Shown here in pieces: positions 15,638 to 24,570 of a DNA stretch of 39,609 nucleotides (the first letter of the stretch is position 1; each line of letters opens with the position of its first letter). Location: assembly GCA_022072085.1 (NCBI GenBank), contig JAJVII010000069.1, positions 1-39,609 of the forward strand. Direction: 5' to 3'. The notes beneath the pieces were generated by a model. It was not told the DNA's origin and did not search any database. It saw nothing but the letters and a program-made list of their open reading frames with translations. The stretch is from Phycisphaerae bacterium. Lineage in GTDB: Bacteria > Planctomycetota > Phycisphaerae > JAJVII01. The translations under genes and the position numbers were made by a program.

Positions 15638-18322
15638 ATGAGTATCCGAGCCACGCGATTCGCGTTGTCGATCTCGCTCGCGTTCGCCGCCACGTTCGTG
15701 CTCGCCTCGGCGGGGCCGGCGCGGGCGGCCACGTACGATGCTCCGCTGGACACACGCAAGGAGGGCAAGGTCGCGTTCACTTCGCCCCCCAAGGCCGAGT
15801 CGGCTGGCGACAAGATCAAGGTCTCCTTCGCGGTTTCGACAGCCACCGATGTCGAGGTGGCCGTCCTGGACGCTGCCGGCGGCGTGGTCCGCCACCTGGC
15901 CGCCGGGCTGCTGGGCCCGCACGCGCCCGCGCCGCTGACCAAGGACGCGCTGGCACAGGTGCTGTTCTGGGACCGCACCGACGACATCGGTCAACCGGCC
16001 GGCAGCGGGCCCTTCACCGTCCGCGTCCGCCTCGGGGCGACGCCGCGGCTGGACCGCCACGTCGGCTGGGACGGCAACACATTCGCCGGCATCGTGGGCC
16101 TGGCCGTGGGGAAAGGCGGCGAGGTCTTCGTGCTGACGTCCGAAATCTACCGCGGCGGCACGGAGCTGCGCGTCCTGGACGCGCGCGGCAAGTACCTCCG
16201 CACGATCATGCCGTATGCCGCCGACACGCCGAAAGAACGCCTCGCGACGGTCGGCCAACTCGATATCGACGGCGAGCGGCTGCCGATCATCTTCAACGGG
16301 CTGGGCCGAACGACCTACCCCCTGACCAGCGGCATGCGCCGCCAGAGCATGGCCGTTCACCCCAAGGGTTACCTGGTGATGGTCAGCGCACTGGGCACGA
16401 TGGCCGAGCATGGCCCGCCGCGACATCTGCTGGCGGTCGATCCGCGCGGCGGCGCGCCCGAGGGCGTGAACCTGGTCGGTCCGCGCGTCCGAAAGGCCCG
16501 CGGCTTCATGGGCGGCGCAGGCGAAGGGTCGGCCGGCTGCTTCGACCACGTGGCCGCCAGTCCCGACGGGCAGTGGGTCTACCTCTCGGTCGGCCCACGC
16601 AGCCGCCTGGACGGCAAACGCAACGGCGTGCTGCGGATGAAGTGGTCCGACGCCGCCGCCGGGGACCTGTGGCTGGGCAAGGACGAGCCCGGCGACGACG
16701 ACGCCCACTTCAATTCGCCCGAGGGGCTGGCCACCGACGCCAGAGGCAACCTCTACGTCTGCGACTGGGGCAACAACCGCGTAATGGTCTTCGACCCGGA
16801 CGGCAAACTGCTGGGCAAGCTGGCCGTCGACAAGCCGCAGCAGATCGCGGTCGACGCGGCCAGCGGCGACGTCTACGTCCTCTCGCTTAACCTCCAGCCC
16901 CGCTGGGGCCTGCTGTGGGGCGGCGAGAGCGTGCTGCGGAAGTTCAAGTTTGCATTCGCGCCGGGGGCCGCGGGCGAAGCGAAGGAACTGGCCCGGCTGG
17001 ACAACAAGGGGATGTATCTGATGGCGCTGGACCCGTCGGCGTCGCCGGCGCGGCTGTGGATCGCGGGGCCCGGGCTATACCCGGTCGCGGACAAGGGCGA
17101 CAGGTTCGAGGCCGGCCCGTCGGCGGCTAACCGCGACGGGCTGGAACTGCCGTGGTTCATCGCCGGCGACCCGGACCGCAACCGCGTCCTGATCTACGAG
17201 CATTCCGAAGCGGGCAAGTCGTCGCCGGGCATCATCGCGATGGACCTGACGACGGGCAAGAAGTCCGCGCTGTGCAAGGGCACCGACATGGCCCTGGACC
17301 GCGGGGGCAACGTCTACGCGATGGGCGGGCGCGACAACGCGATCTACCGCTACGACCCGTCCGGCAAGCCGCTGCCGTTCAGCGCCCTGGGCACGAACAA
17401 GCTGATGACCAAGGGCTACCGCGGCTACGGGCCGTTCCTGGGCCTGCCCGGCCTGGCCGTCGCGCCCAACGGCGACATCTACGTCATGCGGACCTCCAAC
17501 TACGGCGACGCCCAATCCTACGGCGGGCGGGTGGACGTCTTTTCCTCCGATGGCAAGCCCAAGGCCGAGAGCATCATCGACGGGCTGGGCTACGGCGACT
17601 GCGGACTGGGCGTGGACGCAGCCGGCAACATCTACGTCGGCGCCAACGTCAAGCCGGCCGACAAGCTCTTCCCGCCCGCGTTCGTCGGCAAGTTGCCCGA
17701 CAAGGGCTGGGTGTGGTGGAAGGCGGAGCGGCCGTTCCCGTGGAACTACCCCTACTACTACAGCTACCTCTATCACTGGGGCTCGGTGTTCAAGTTCGGA
17801 CCCGGGGGCGGGGCCTTCTATGGCCAGAATGCCCGGCAGGCGAAAGACCCGAAGTACGGGCCGCCCAAGCCCGCCGACTCGCTGGCCAACGCCCCGGCCG
17901 ACGCGGTCACCTATCGCTCGGGCTACCTGGCATGGGACGTGAAGGAGGCCGGCGCCCAGTGGCGATACGCCGGCTGCGGCATCGTCCCGACCTCCGACTG
18001 CAACTGGGGCGACCCCTACTGCATCTGCCACCAGTCGCACCTGGCGGTGGACGAGTACGGCCGGTCGTTCGTGCCCGACGTGTTTCAGTTCTCGGTGATG
18101 ATGCTGGACACCAGCGGCAACCAAGTCGCGCGGATCGGCCGATACGGCAACGCCGACAGCGCCGGGCCCGGCAGCACCATTCCCGACCCGGAGATCGGGC
18201 TGGCCTGGCCGGCCTACGTGTCGGTCCGCGGCGGCAAGCTGTTCATTTCGGACGCCCTGAACCGGCGGATCACGGTGGTGAAGTTCGAGCCCTCAGCCGA
18301 GGCGACCTGCACCGCCAGATGA
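15638..18322 (+). CDS. Large exported NHL-repeat protein
   Basis: 894 residues with a signal peptide (MSIRATRFALSISLAFAATF, ending GPARAA). GGAGG lies 11 bases before the ATG at 15638. An immunoglobulin-like N-terminal part (about 35-130: VSFAVSTATDVEVAVLDAAG) is followed by repeated NHL/SMP-30-like blades: FNSPEGLATDARGNLYVCDW, GLGVDAAGNIYVGANV and LAVDEYGRSFVPDVFQFSVM. Near the C-terminus a cysteine-rich stretch, CNWGDPYCICHQSH, precedes the last blades; the CxCH is one residue short of a heme CxxCH. Similar proteins are common in planctomycetes and may bind or process extracellular polymers, but the activity is unknown. It is transcribed divergently from the sigma-factor operon. Confidence 0.9.
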   Translation: MSIRATRFALSISLAFAATFVLASAGPARAATYDAPLDTRKEGKVAFTSPPKAESAGDKIKVSFAVSTATDVEVAVLDAAGGVVRHLAAGLLGPHAPAPLTKDALAQVLFWDRTDDIGQPAGSGPFTVRVRLGATPRLDRHVGWDGNTFAGIVGLAVGKGGEVFVLTSEIYRGGTELRVLDARGKYLRTIMPYAADTPKERLATVGQLDIDGERLPIIFNGLGRTTYPLTSGMRRQSMAVHPKGYLVMVSALGTMAEHGPPRHLLAVDPRGGAPEGVNLVGPRVRKARGFMGGAGEGSAGCFDHVAASPDGQWVYLSVGPRSRLDGKRNGVLRMKWSDAAAGDLWLGKDEPGDDDAHFNSPEGLATDARGNLYVCDWGNNRVMVFDPDGKLLGKLAVDKPQQIAVDAASGDVYVLSLNLQPRWGLLWGGESVLRKFKFAFAPGAAGEAKELARLDNKGMYLMALDPSASPARLWIAGPGLYPVADKGDRFEAGPSAANRDGLELPWFIAGDPDRNRVLIYEHSEAGKSSPGIIAMDLTTGKKSALCKGTDMALDRGGNVYAMGGRDNAIYRYDPSGKPLPFSALGTNKLMTKGYRGYGPFLGLPGLAVAPNGDIYVMRTSNYGDAQSYGGRVDVFSSDGKPKAESIIDGLGYGDCGLGVDAAGNIYVGANVKPADKLFPPAFVGKLPDKGWVWWKAERPFPWNYPYYYSYLYHWGSVFKFGPGGGAFYGQNARQAKDPKYGPPKPADSLANAPADAVTYRSGYLAWDVKEAGAQWRYAGCGIVPTSDCNWGDPYCICHQSHLAVDEYGRSFVPDVFQFSVMMLDTSGNQVARIGRYGNADSAGPGSTIPDPEIGLAWPAYVSVRGGKLFISDALNRRITVVKFEPSAEATCTAR

Positions 18323-18356
18323 GCGGCGAAGCAGCGGGAGCGGTTACGCGTGTTCC

Positions 18357-18378
18357 GCCCCCGTGTGGTGGCGGGGGC
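18357..18378 (+). terminator. Hairpin after the NHL-repeat gene
   Basis: GCCCCCG (18357-18363) and CGGGGGC (18372-18378) pair around an 8-base loop 34 bases after the stop. No T-run follows; a weak terminator candidate between convergent genes. Confidence 0.4.
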
Positions 18379-18411
18379 TGTCATGTACACCGAACGCTGA
18401 TGCGAATGGGT

Positions 18412-18912
18412 CTATGCGGACTCGCCGCCGGAGGCGCGGTTGACCGCCGCCACGAGCTTGTCCAGCATGTCCAGATTCAGCCGGATCAGGCGCCCTTCGC
18501 GGACGCAGACGATGCCGTAGGCCGCCATCCCGCCCACGGCAGCCACCTCGTGCATCCACACGGACACGGCGGACATGCTGGCCGCCAACGCTCCGCCCAG
18601 CCAGGCGGCCAGGAAGACCGCAGCCAGCCCGCCCAGCACGAGAAAGGTCGCGTTGCGCTTGAGCACGCGCGAGCGGCGGTAGTAGCCCAGGTCGAGCTTG
18701 TGGGCCTGCGTGGCCTCGGCGACCCATCGGCCGGTCCCCAGGAAGTAGGTGAAGCAGACGCACTGAACCAGGGCGCTGGCCAAGGCCGAACCGACGCCCA
18801 GCGCCACGTGCAGTCCGAGCAGGCCCAACGGGCCGACGAGATAGCCGACAACGAGCGCGGACCCCAGCAGGGCCATGTTGAATACAATCAGTGCGGTGAA
18901 CAGGCGGGACAT
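18412..18912 (-). CDS. Membrane protein with four predicted helices
   Basis: 166 residues. Hydrophobic segments at about 5-27 (FTALIVFNMALLGSALVVGY), 30-58 (LGLLGLHVALGVGSALASAL then CVCFTYFLGTG), 88-108 (ATFLVLGGLAAVFLAAWLGG) and 112-134 (SAVSVWMHEVAAVGGMAAYG). A polar, basic loop (TQAHKLDLGYYRRSRVLKRN) sits in the middle, probably cytoplasmic. The C-terminal helix is amphipathic. I recognise no family. It starts four bases after the EIIA-like gene ends, so the two are co-transcribed; a functional link to the phosphotransfer protein is plausible but unproven. Confidence 0.78.
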   Translation of the reverse strand: MSRLFTALIVFNMALLGSALVVGYLVGPLGLLGLHVALGVGSALASALVQCVCFTYFLGTGRWVAEATQAHKLDLGYYRRSRVLKRNATFLVLGGLAAVFLAAWLGGALAASMSAVSVWMHEVAAVGGMAAYGIVCVREGRLIRLNLDMLDKLVAAVNRASGGESA

Positions 18913-18916
18913 GGCC

Positions 18917-19393
18917 TCACCCGCGGGCGTCGGCCATCTGGGCTTCCTGCCGCTGGATGATGGAGAACAGGGCCTGGCCGGACTCGGCGGCGATCAGACG
19001 GTCGCGGAAGCTCTCGATGGTCATCAGGCGGCTGATGCGGGCCAGGGCCTGGATGTGCGGACCGGTCTGGTCAAACGGCGAGGCCAGCAGCACGATAAGG
19101 CTGACCGGCTTGCCGTCGATGGCTTCAAACTCGATCGGACTGGCGGGCTTGCCGATCGCCATCACCAGTGCGCTGACGCTGGCACTCTTGCCGTGGGGGA
19201 TGGCCAGTCCGTTGCCGATGCCGGTGGTGCGGGTGGCCTCGCGCTCCATGACGGCCTGGAGAAGCTTGGCCTTGTCGCTGGTCTTGCCCTGGTCGGCCAG
19301 GACGGCGACGAGTTCCTCGATGGCCCCGCGCTTGTCGGAGGCCTTCATGGGCGCCAGGATGCAGTTCGGATCAAGGATTTCGGTGAGAACCAC
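18917..19393 (-). CDS. ptsN: PTS EIIA domain protein (PtsN/fructose type)
   Basis: 158 residues from the GTG at 19393, which has GGAG nine bases upstream; another GTG at 19408 would add five residues but has no ribosome binding site. The opening VLTEILDPNCILAPMKASDK is typical of EIIA-Fru/PtsN. The phosphorylated histidine is His67 in GLAIPHGKSASV, and PVSLIVLLASPFDQTGPHIQ with ALARISRLM completes the fold. Such cytoplasmic domains take phosphate from HPr or NPr and either pass it to a sugar permease or act as regulators. No EIIB/EIIC permease is adjacent, so a regulatory role is favoured. A promoter candidate lies at 19471-19499. The symbol is by similarity. Confidence 0.88.
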   Translation of the reverse strand: MVLTEILDPNCILAPMKASDKRGAIEELVAVLADQGKTSDKAKLLQAVMEREATRTTGIGNGLAIPHGKSASVSALVMAIGKPASPIEFEAIDGKPVSLIVLLASPFDQTGPHIQALARISRLMTIESFRDRLIAAESGQALFSIIQRQEAQMADARG

Positions 19394-19470
19394 GGCGACG
19401 GTCTCCACGGTCAGGGCAACTGGGGGGGCGGCCTCTCATGCCGGCCGGCCGGACACTGTGCAAGCGTTGA

Positions 19471-19499
19471 AGTTTACTGTCACCAAAGGGCGGTTGCAA
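19471..19499 (-). promoter_or_regulatory. Promoter candidate of the EIIA-like gene
   Basis: TTGCAA (19494-19499) and TAAACT (19471-19476) on the minus strand with a 17-base spacer; four of six matches in each hexamer. Start of transcription would be near 19464, about 70 bases before the GTG. Confidence 0.4.
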
Positions 19500-19850
19500 G
19501 GGTCGATTGAGTCGGCCGGACGGGGGTCGCGGATCGCGAATCGGCCAATACGGGTTGTCCGGGGGAAATCTTTCAGCGGCACACCGGTGCGGGTCGATAT
19601 TAGCGCAGGAAGGGCCGTCCCGGCGGGCATCCGGCCCGTCCGATAAACCGCCGGGCACTGGACTTCGGCAGATTCGCGGAAATAATGGGAAACCGGGCCC
19701 GGCTGACCGGTTTATTACAAGTACACGGACCGAGTTTCGCGTTGGGTTCACGTCACCGCGGGGCGGGCGGCGTCGGCGAATCGAGTCGGACAAGCTGCAA
19801 ACATAACGACATCACACGAGGGCGATCCCATCGCGCGGAGGCGAAAAGCC
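19500..19850. other. Intergenic stretch without a visible gene
   Basis: Between divergent genes. Reading frames here are short and lack ribosome binding sites. I see no RNA gene or strong promoter for the plus-strand gene at 19851, only a purine-rich CGGAGG shortly before its ATG. Confidence 0.5.
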
Positions 19851-20684
19851 ATGAAACCCGAAACGCGGAAATCCATCGAGCGGGTCGCATCCCTGGCGGT
19901 GATCGGAGTGTGCCTGGCCCTGTTCTTCGGAGGGCTGGACACCGAGATCGCCATCCTCAAGAGCGATGTCCAGGGCATCCGTTACGACCTGGCCGACCTC
20001 AAGCTGCGCGTCGCGGACCTGGAGCGCGGCGGCGTGTCCCAGTCGGCCCTGCCGACGTCGGAGAAGGACCGCATCACCGACGAAGAACTGGCCAATCGCC
20101 GTCAGCTCAAGATTCACATGGAGGACGCCTCGGCGCCGGCCATCAAGACCGCGCCGCGAAACTTCCAGTACATCGATCCGGACTTTTACGTCGGCAACGT
20201 GCAGATCGCCGCCCGCATTTCGCACGTGACCACCTACAGCCAGGGGCAGAACTCCTCCAGCGGCTCGTCGACCAGCCACAGCGAATCCGACAGCAAGAAC
20301 AACACCAAGGGCCCCAACTGGAGCGACAGCAGCAACACCTCGACACACGAGAGCCAGGGTCAGTCGGTCAACGATACGGTACAGGTGGAGAACAGCACGA
20401 TCGTTATCACCGGCGAGATGATCAATCGCTCGCAGCAGAACTACAAGTCGTCGCAGTTCGCGATCACACTCTACGACGGCCGCAAGCGGGTGCTCGGCTT
20501 CGGCAACTTCGCTCTGGGCATGCACCGCAGCACGGTCGCCCTGCCCTTCACCGTGACTATCGCCAACGTCGACCGCCGCGAGGTGGACAGCTACAAGATC
20601 GTCTTCATCAACGGCAGCAAGGAACCGGCCACCGCGCCCCAGCCCAAGGACGCCGAGTCGATCCGGAAGATGCAGGGCAAGTAG
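19851..20684 (+). CDS. Membrane-anchored protein with FxLYD-like domain
   Basis: 277 residues. One N-terminal membrane helix (about 12-28, VASLAVIGVCLALFFGGLD) is followed by a short coiled coil (about 32-60, IAILKSDVQGIRYDLADLKL). Then come a conserved-looking patch (RNFQYIDPDFYVGNVQIAAR), a low-complexity serine/asparagine-rich linker (about 130-170) and a C-terminal beta-rich domain (about 178-255) with STIVITGEMINRSQQNY and FAITLYDG, the FxLYD-type pattern seen in bacterial surface proteins. The topology suggests most of it lies outside the cytoplasm. Function unknown. A clear terminator hairpin follows; the gene seems to be a single transcription unit. Confidence 0.85.
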   Translation: MKPETRKSIERVASLAVIGVCLALFFGGLDTEIAILKSDVQGIRYDLADLKLRVADLERGGVSQSALPTSEKDRITDEELANRRQLKIHMEDASAPAIKTAPRNFQYIDPDFYVGNVQIAARISHVTTYSQGQNSSSGSSTSHSESDSKNNTKGPNWSDSSNTSTHESQGQSVNDTVQVENSTIVITGEMINRSQQNYKSSQFAITLYDGRKRVLGFGNFALGMHRSTVALPFTVTIANVDRREVDSYKIVFINGSKEPATAPQPKDAESIRKMQGK

Positions 20685-20717
20685 CCGCCGGGCCTCGACT
20701 CAGCCCTCACAAACGAC

Positions 20718-20750
20718 AACGCCCGTCGGCCTTAGCCGGCGGGCGTTCTT
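20718..20750 (+). terminator. Intrinsic terminator after the FxLYD-like protein gene
   Basis: AACGCCCGTCGGC (20718-20730) pairs with GCCGGCGGGCGTT (20735-20747) around a CTTA loop with one G-T pair, followed by CTTC. It lies between convergent genes and can serve both. Confidence 0.75.
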
Positions 20751-20769
20751 CATGCGCTCCGTTTCGCGT

Positions 20770-21069
20770 CTACTCCAGCCCCAGCCGGCGGCGGGCCTCC
20801 GGCTCGCTGACGCCGACCAGCCGCAGCACCTTCCGCGGCGATCCGCCCCCGGCGTGCACCGTGACCGAACGCGGCGGAACGCCCAGCGCCGCAGCCAGCA
20901 GGCGGCAGAGCGCCGCGTTGGCTTTTCCGGCCTCGGGCGGGGCAGCCACCGACACCTTCAGCGCATCGCCGTGCGGGCCGACTATGCGGTCGCGGCTGGC
21001 GCCGGGGACCGCCTTGACCGCCAGCAGCAGCGAGCCGTCAGCCTGGCTCCGCAGGCTCACCGCGCCCAT
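20770..21069 (-). CDS. DUF167/YggU family protein
   Basis: 99 residues. Matches the small DUF167 (YggU) fold: AVKAVPGASRDRIVGPHGDA, then LKVSVAAPPEAGKANAALCR, LLAAALGVPPRSVTVHAG and a basic SPRKVLRLVG near the end. This family is widespread, often next to YggT or PLP-enzyme genes, with unknown biochemical role; here neither neighbour is present. It begins 10 bases after the stop of the GH38 mannosidase gene on the same strand, so it is co-transcribed, probably by chance. Ribosome binding site is GAGGGCAGGG-like. Confidence 0.88.
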   Translation of the reverse strand: MGAVSLRSQADGSLLLAVKAVPGASRDRIVGPHGDALKVSVAAPPEAGKANAALCRLLAAALGVPPRSVTVHAGGGSPRKVLRLVGVSEPEARRRLGLE

Positions 21070-21078
21070 GCCCTGCCC

Positions 21079-24000
21079 TCACTTCCATTGCACCTTCAGC
21101 GTCACGATCTGGAACGGCCGAACGGAAAGTGTCACCGCGTCGCCCTTCACCGCCGCCGGCTGGTCGTTGGTCTCGTCGGCCCGCGTCTGCCACGCCGCCT
21201 TGACAGGCCGACCCAGCCGCAGTGTCACCTGCCCGCGCCCGCCGTGGGCCTCGTAGCCGCGGATGACCGTGCGGCCGTCGTCCTCTGCCTTCTTCACCGT
21301 CGAGACGTGGAAGCCCGGCGACGCGTGCGACAGCAGCGACCATCGGGCTGCCAGCGGACCGGCGTGCGGCTCGGTCCCGACCGCCAGCGCCGGCAGGTTC
21401 AGCTCTGCGGCCGCCGCGATCGTGCCGCCTCGCCAGTCGCCCGTGTGCGGCAGCAGGCTGTAGCAGAAGCGGTTCTCGCCCTGGTCGCTGATCGACTTCG
21501 GCTGGCGCGAGCGGGACGCGCCGCGCAGCAGCGACACGCGCATCACGTTGCCTCGCACGTCGTGGCCGTACTTGCAGTCGTTCATCAGGCTCACACCGTA
21601 GCCGTCCTCGCTCAGGTCGATCCATCGCTGGGCGGGGACTTCGAACATCGCCAGGTCCCAAGGCGTGTTGCGGTGCGTCGGGCGGTCCACCGTGCCGAAC
21701 TGGATCTCGCAGGCCACCCGCGGCGAGAAGACCTCCACCGGGAACGCCGCCTTGAGCAGCAGATCCTGCTCGTGCCAGTCGCACCAGGTCGCGAAGTCGA
21801 TGCGGGCGATCGCCGCGTAAATCCGCACGTCCTGCACCAGCCGGCTCTGCCCGAAGCGGTAGTGCATCCGCAGCGCGGCCCGCACAGGGCCCGTCTCGAC
21901 GACCTCGACCCGCTCAGCCGACAGCGTTCGACCGGACTGGTCCACGTCGTGATAGCTCACGTCCCAGGCCGGGAACTGGCAGGGCTGATCGGTCAGCAAT
22001 TGCAGGGCGTTGCCCAGGGCGCCGCCGGCCAGCACCTCGCGGGCGGCCCTCTTGTCGGTCAGCCGCGTGATCCGCCCGCCGGCGTCCAGCTCGATCCGCC
22101 AGAAGTCGTTCTCCAGCAGGTCAGCCCCGGCGGTCAGCGTCGACCTGGCCGCCTTGGAGGCCGGGGCCACGTCAGCGACGCTCCAGCCCAGGGCCGGCAG
22201 TTCGCCCGCATCGGCCAACCGGTAGCGGCGGCCGTCCGGGTCGCTCGCTGCCTGGCTGGCGCCGGCTGCGCCGTCGGCCAGCTTCAGCGTGACGTCGACG
22301 TCGGTCAGTTCAGCCGGCAGCTCGACCGAGTCGCGCCGTGGGCGGTCCAGCGTGTTGAACAGCAGCAGCGGGGCCTTGGCGGCCGAGGTGTCGATCGCGC
22401 TGGCCAGTCGGGCAGCCGCTCGGTCGCGGACCTCGTTAGCCAGTCCGACGATCCAGTCGTATTCTTTCTCCGCAACGTCGTAGACCTCCTGGATGCTGCT
22501 GCCGGGCAGGATGTCGTGGAACTGGTTGAGCAGCAGCCGCTGCCAGCAGCGGTCCAGCGTTTCCTTGTCCCACGCCCCGCCCAGCGGCAGGGCCAGCGTC
22601 GCCAGCAGTTCGGCATCGTGCAGGGCGTGCTCGCTGCGGCGGTTGCCCCGCTTGGTGCGGGCGTCGGTGGTGTAGGTCCCGCGGTGGAACTCGAGGTAAA
22701 GCTCGCCGCTCCAGACCGGCAGGCGGTCGCCCCGTGCGGCCAGGTCGTCGAAGAACTCGGTCGGGTCGCGGAAGGTCGCCCGCGGCAGGCCGGGCATGTC
22801 CGTCATCCGCTGGCCGAACTGCACCTGCCGCCGGTCGGGCCCGCCGCCGCCGTCGCCGTGGCCGAAGCTGACCAGGAAGCGGTCGCTGACGTTCTTGGAC
22901 TGGAACCGCCGCCAGCCGTTGAGCAGGTAGCTCGGCTGGAGGTTCGCGTTGTAGGTGATGAACCGCGTGCCGACCTCGCGCACGCTGCCGAAGTGCGTCA
23001 GCACGCTGCTGCCGTCGATGCCCCGCCAGTGGAATGACTCGAAGGGCAGCTCGTTATACTCGTTCCAGCTGATCTTGGTGGTCATGAAGTAGTCGATGCC
23101 GAACTCGCGCAGCAGCTGCGGCAGAGCGGCCGAGTAGCCAAACACGTCGGGCAGCCAGAGCATCCGCTCGGCCAAGCCGAAATGCTCGCGCACGAACCGA
23201 GTGCCGTAGAGAAGCTGGCGGACCAGCGACTCGGGGCCGGTGACGTTGGTGTCGGCTTCGACCCACATCGCCCCCTGCACGACCCACTGTCCGCTGCGGG
23301 TCTTCTCCTTCACCCGCTCCCAGGTGTCGGGGTGCTCAGCCATCAGCCACTGATAGGACTGCGGCTGGCTCCAGAGAAACTTGTGGTCGCCCAGGTCGTC
23401 CATGAGGTTGAGCTGCTGGACAACGGTGTGCAGCGTCTTGAAGTGCGACGCCTGGACCGGCCAGAGCCAGCCGAGGTCCAGATGTCCGTGGCCGATCAGG
23501 TGGGCGCTGGGCCGATTCTTCGGCAGGTCGATCTTCGCCAGCGCGTCGGCCAGCGCCTGGCGGGCCGCCGGTACTGAAGCGTAGAACGCATCGCCGACCG
23601 GCCGGGAGAGGTCCAGTTCGGCGGCGGCCTTCTCGCACGCGTCCAGCAACTGCCAGCGGTAGTAGTCCTCGATGTCCAGCGCCTCGGCCGTCCGCACCGC
23701 GGTGGCGAAGTCGGCTGACAGCGCGTCGGTCTGCATGTCGCGCTGGCCCAGCGAAAGCTGCCTGGCCGGTCCGGGCGTGACGTCCATGCCCGACCAGACC
23801 AGCACGAGCACGTCGATGCGTTGGCCGGGCGTCGGGGCCGCCGCCAGACGCGCCTCGTGGTGGCGCGTGTCCAGCCCGCCAACCGGCACGCCGTCGACCA
23901 GGACAATGCCCTGGGGGTGTCGCGCGTTCCAGGCCAGGTCGCTCAGCACGCCGCGCAGAAAGACCGGCCCGTCGTCAGGCCAATCGGGACAGGTCGCCGA

Positions 24001-24240
24001 CAGCCGCAACCAGTAGTAGGAATCCGGCGACGACCAGGTGAACGGCAGGCGGACCATCGTGAACCGGGCGTCAGGCGCGGGGGACAGGTTCGGATAGGCC
24101 GGCGGCCCGCCCAGCGGCGCGATCTCGATCGGATCGACCGGGGCGCTGCGCCGCCAGGCGAGGTCGGCCAGCTCGTCGGCCAGGTGCAGCATCCGCTTGA
24201 GAGTCATGTGCGGGTCGCGGCGATTGAGCGTGCGTTCCAT
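21079..24240 (-). CDS. Glycoside hydrolase family 38 alpha-mannosidase
   Basis: 1053 residues, usual for GH38. These zinc-dependent retaining enzymes cleave alpha-mannosidic bonds. Residues 1-230 form a substrate-side beta domain. The catalytic barrel starts with AHLIGHGHLDLGWLWPVQAS, giving His253 and Asp255 as likely zinc ligands, and the nucleophile is Asp365 in MLWLPDVFGYSAALPQLL. Further signatures are NQFHDILPGSSIQEVYDVAE and, in the C-terminal beta part, HEQDLLLKAAFPVEVFSP and TPWDLAMFEVPAQRWIDLSE. No signal peptide is present, so it is probably cytoplasmic. GGAGATCCC precedes the ATG at 24240. The canonical ligand motif has Ala where this protein has Gly. Physiological substrate is unknown; no transporter is adjacent. 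Confidence 0.93.
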   Translation of the reverse strand: MERTLNRRDPHMTLKRMLHLADELADLAWRRSAPVDPIEIAPLGGPPAYPNLSPAPDARFTMVRLPFTWSSPDSYYWLRLSATCPDWPDDGPVFLRGVLSDLAWNARHPQGIVLVDGVPVGGLDTRHHEARLAAAPTPGQRIDVLVLVWSGMDVTPGPARQLSLGQRDMQTDALSADFATAVRTAEALDIEDYYRWQLLDACEKAAAELDLSRPVGDAFYASVPAARQALADALAKIDLPKNRPSAHLIGHGHLDLGWLWPVQASHFKTLHTVVQQLNLMDDLGDHKFLWSQPQSYQWLMAEHPDTWERVKEKTRSGQWVVQGAMWVEADTNVTGPESLVRQLLYGTRFVREHFGLAERMLWLPDVFGYSAALPQLLREFGIDYFMTTKISWNEYNELPFESFHWRGIDGSSVLTHFGSVREVGTRFITYNANLQPSYLLNGWRRFQSKNVSDRFLVSFGHGDGGGGPDRRQVQFGQRMTDMPGLPRATFRDPTEFFDDLAARGDRLPVWSGELYLEFHRGTYTTDARTKRGNRRSEHALHDAELLATLALPLGGAWDKETLDRCWQRLLLNQFHDILPGSSIQEVYDVAEKEYDWIVGLANEVRDRAAARLASAIDTSAAKAPLLLFNTLDRPRRDSVELPAELTDVDVTLKLADGAAGASQAASDPDGRRYRLADAGELPALGWSVADVAPASKAARSTLTAGADLLENDFWRIELDAGGRITRLTDKRAAREVLAGGALGNALQLLTDQPCQFPAWDVSYHDVDQSGRTLSAERVEVVETGPVRAALRMHYRFGQSRLVQDVRIYAAIARIDFATWCDWHEQDLLLKAAFPVEVFSPRVACEIQFGTVDRPTHRNTPWDLAMFEVPAQRWIDLSEDGYGVSLMNDCKYGHDVRGNVMRVSLLRGASRSRQPKSISDQGENRFCYSLLPHTGDWRGGTIAAAAELNLPALAVGTEPHAGPLAARWSLLSHASPGFHVSTVKKAEDDGRTVIRGYEAHGGRGQVTLRLGRPVKAAWQTRADETNDQPAAVKGDAVTLSVRPFQIVTLKVQWK

Positions 24241-24374
24241 GGGATCTCCAGGCGCTGACCGAGGACTGCTGTCGCGGGCGTCGGCCTGCGGCGAATGCGG
24301 CCATGATACCCGTCGCCACGGCGGAATCCAGACCCCGCGGCGCGGCAGCGGGCAATCGCGAAGTCATGAATGCA

Positions 24375-24420
24375 GAGGGGCTCAGGGCTGAGGGGGTAAG
24401 GGGCTGAGGGGGTGAAGGGA
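24375..24420. repeat. Degenerate G-rich direct repeat
   Basis: Copies of GGGGCTGAGGGGGT/GGGGCTCAGGGCTGAG follow each other in the divergent gap between the mannosidase and the histidine kinase genes. Nothing else is visible in this gap (24241-24570) apart from a -10-like TAGAAT. Confidence 0.5.
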
Positions 24421-24555
24421 CGTCTTCATCTCAAGGAATTCAGCGCTCTGTCGGACCTCTGCCACTCATCCGCTCAGTGTTCGCTCCGGGCCGCCGGACT
24501 TCCCGATCGGCCTGGCCCGGGCGGGCATTCCCGTGGCGGGGCCCGGATGTAACGG

Positions 24556-24561
24556 TAGAAT
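24556..24561 (+). promoter_or_regulatory. Possible -10 element of the histidine kinase gene
   Basis: TAGAAT ends only nine bases before the ATG at 24571, which would make the transcript nearly leaderless if it is used. No clear -35 hexamer and no strong ribosome binding site are visible. Confidence 0.3.
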
Positions 24562-24570
24562 GGGGGCATC

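Noticed and set aside
15632-16708. Minus-strand frame antisense to the NHL gene
   Set aside because: Shadow of the well-supported exported protein gene.
20752-23037. Long plus-strand frame opposite the mannosidase
   Set aside because: Antisense shadow of a clear GH38 gene, with arginine/glutamine/alanine-rich translation.
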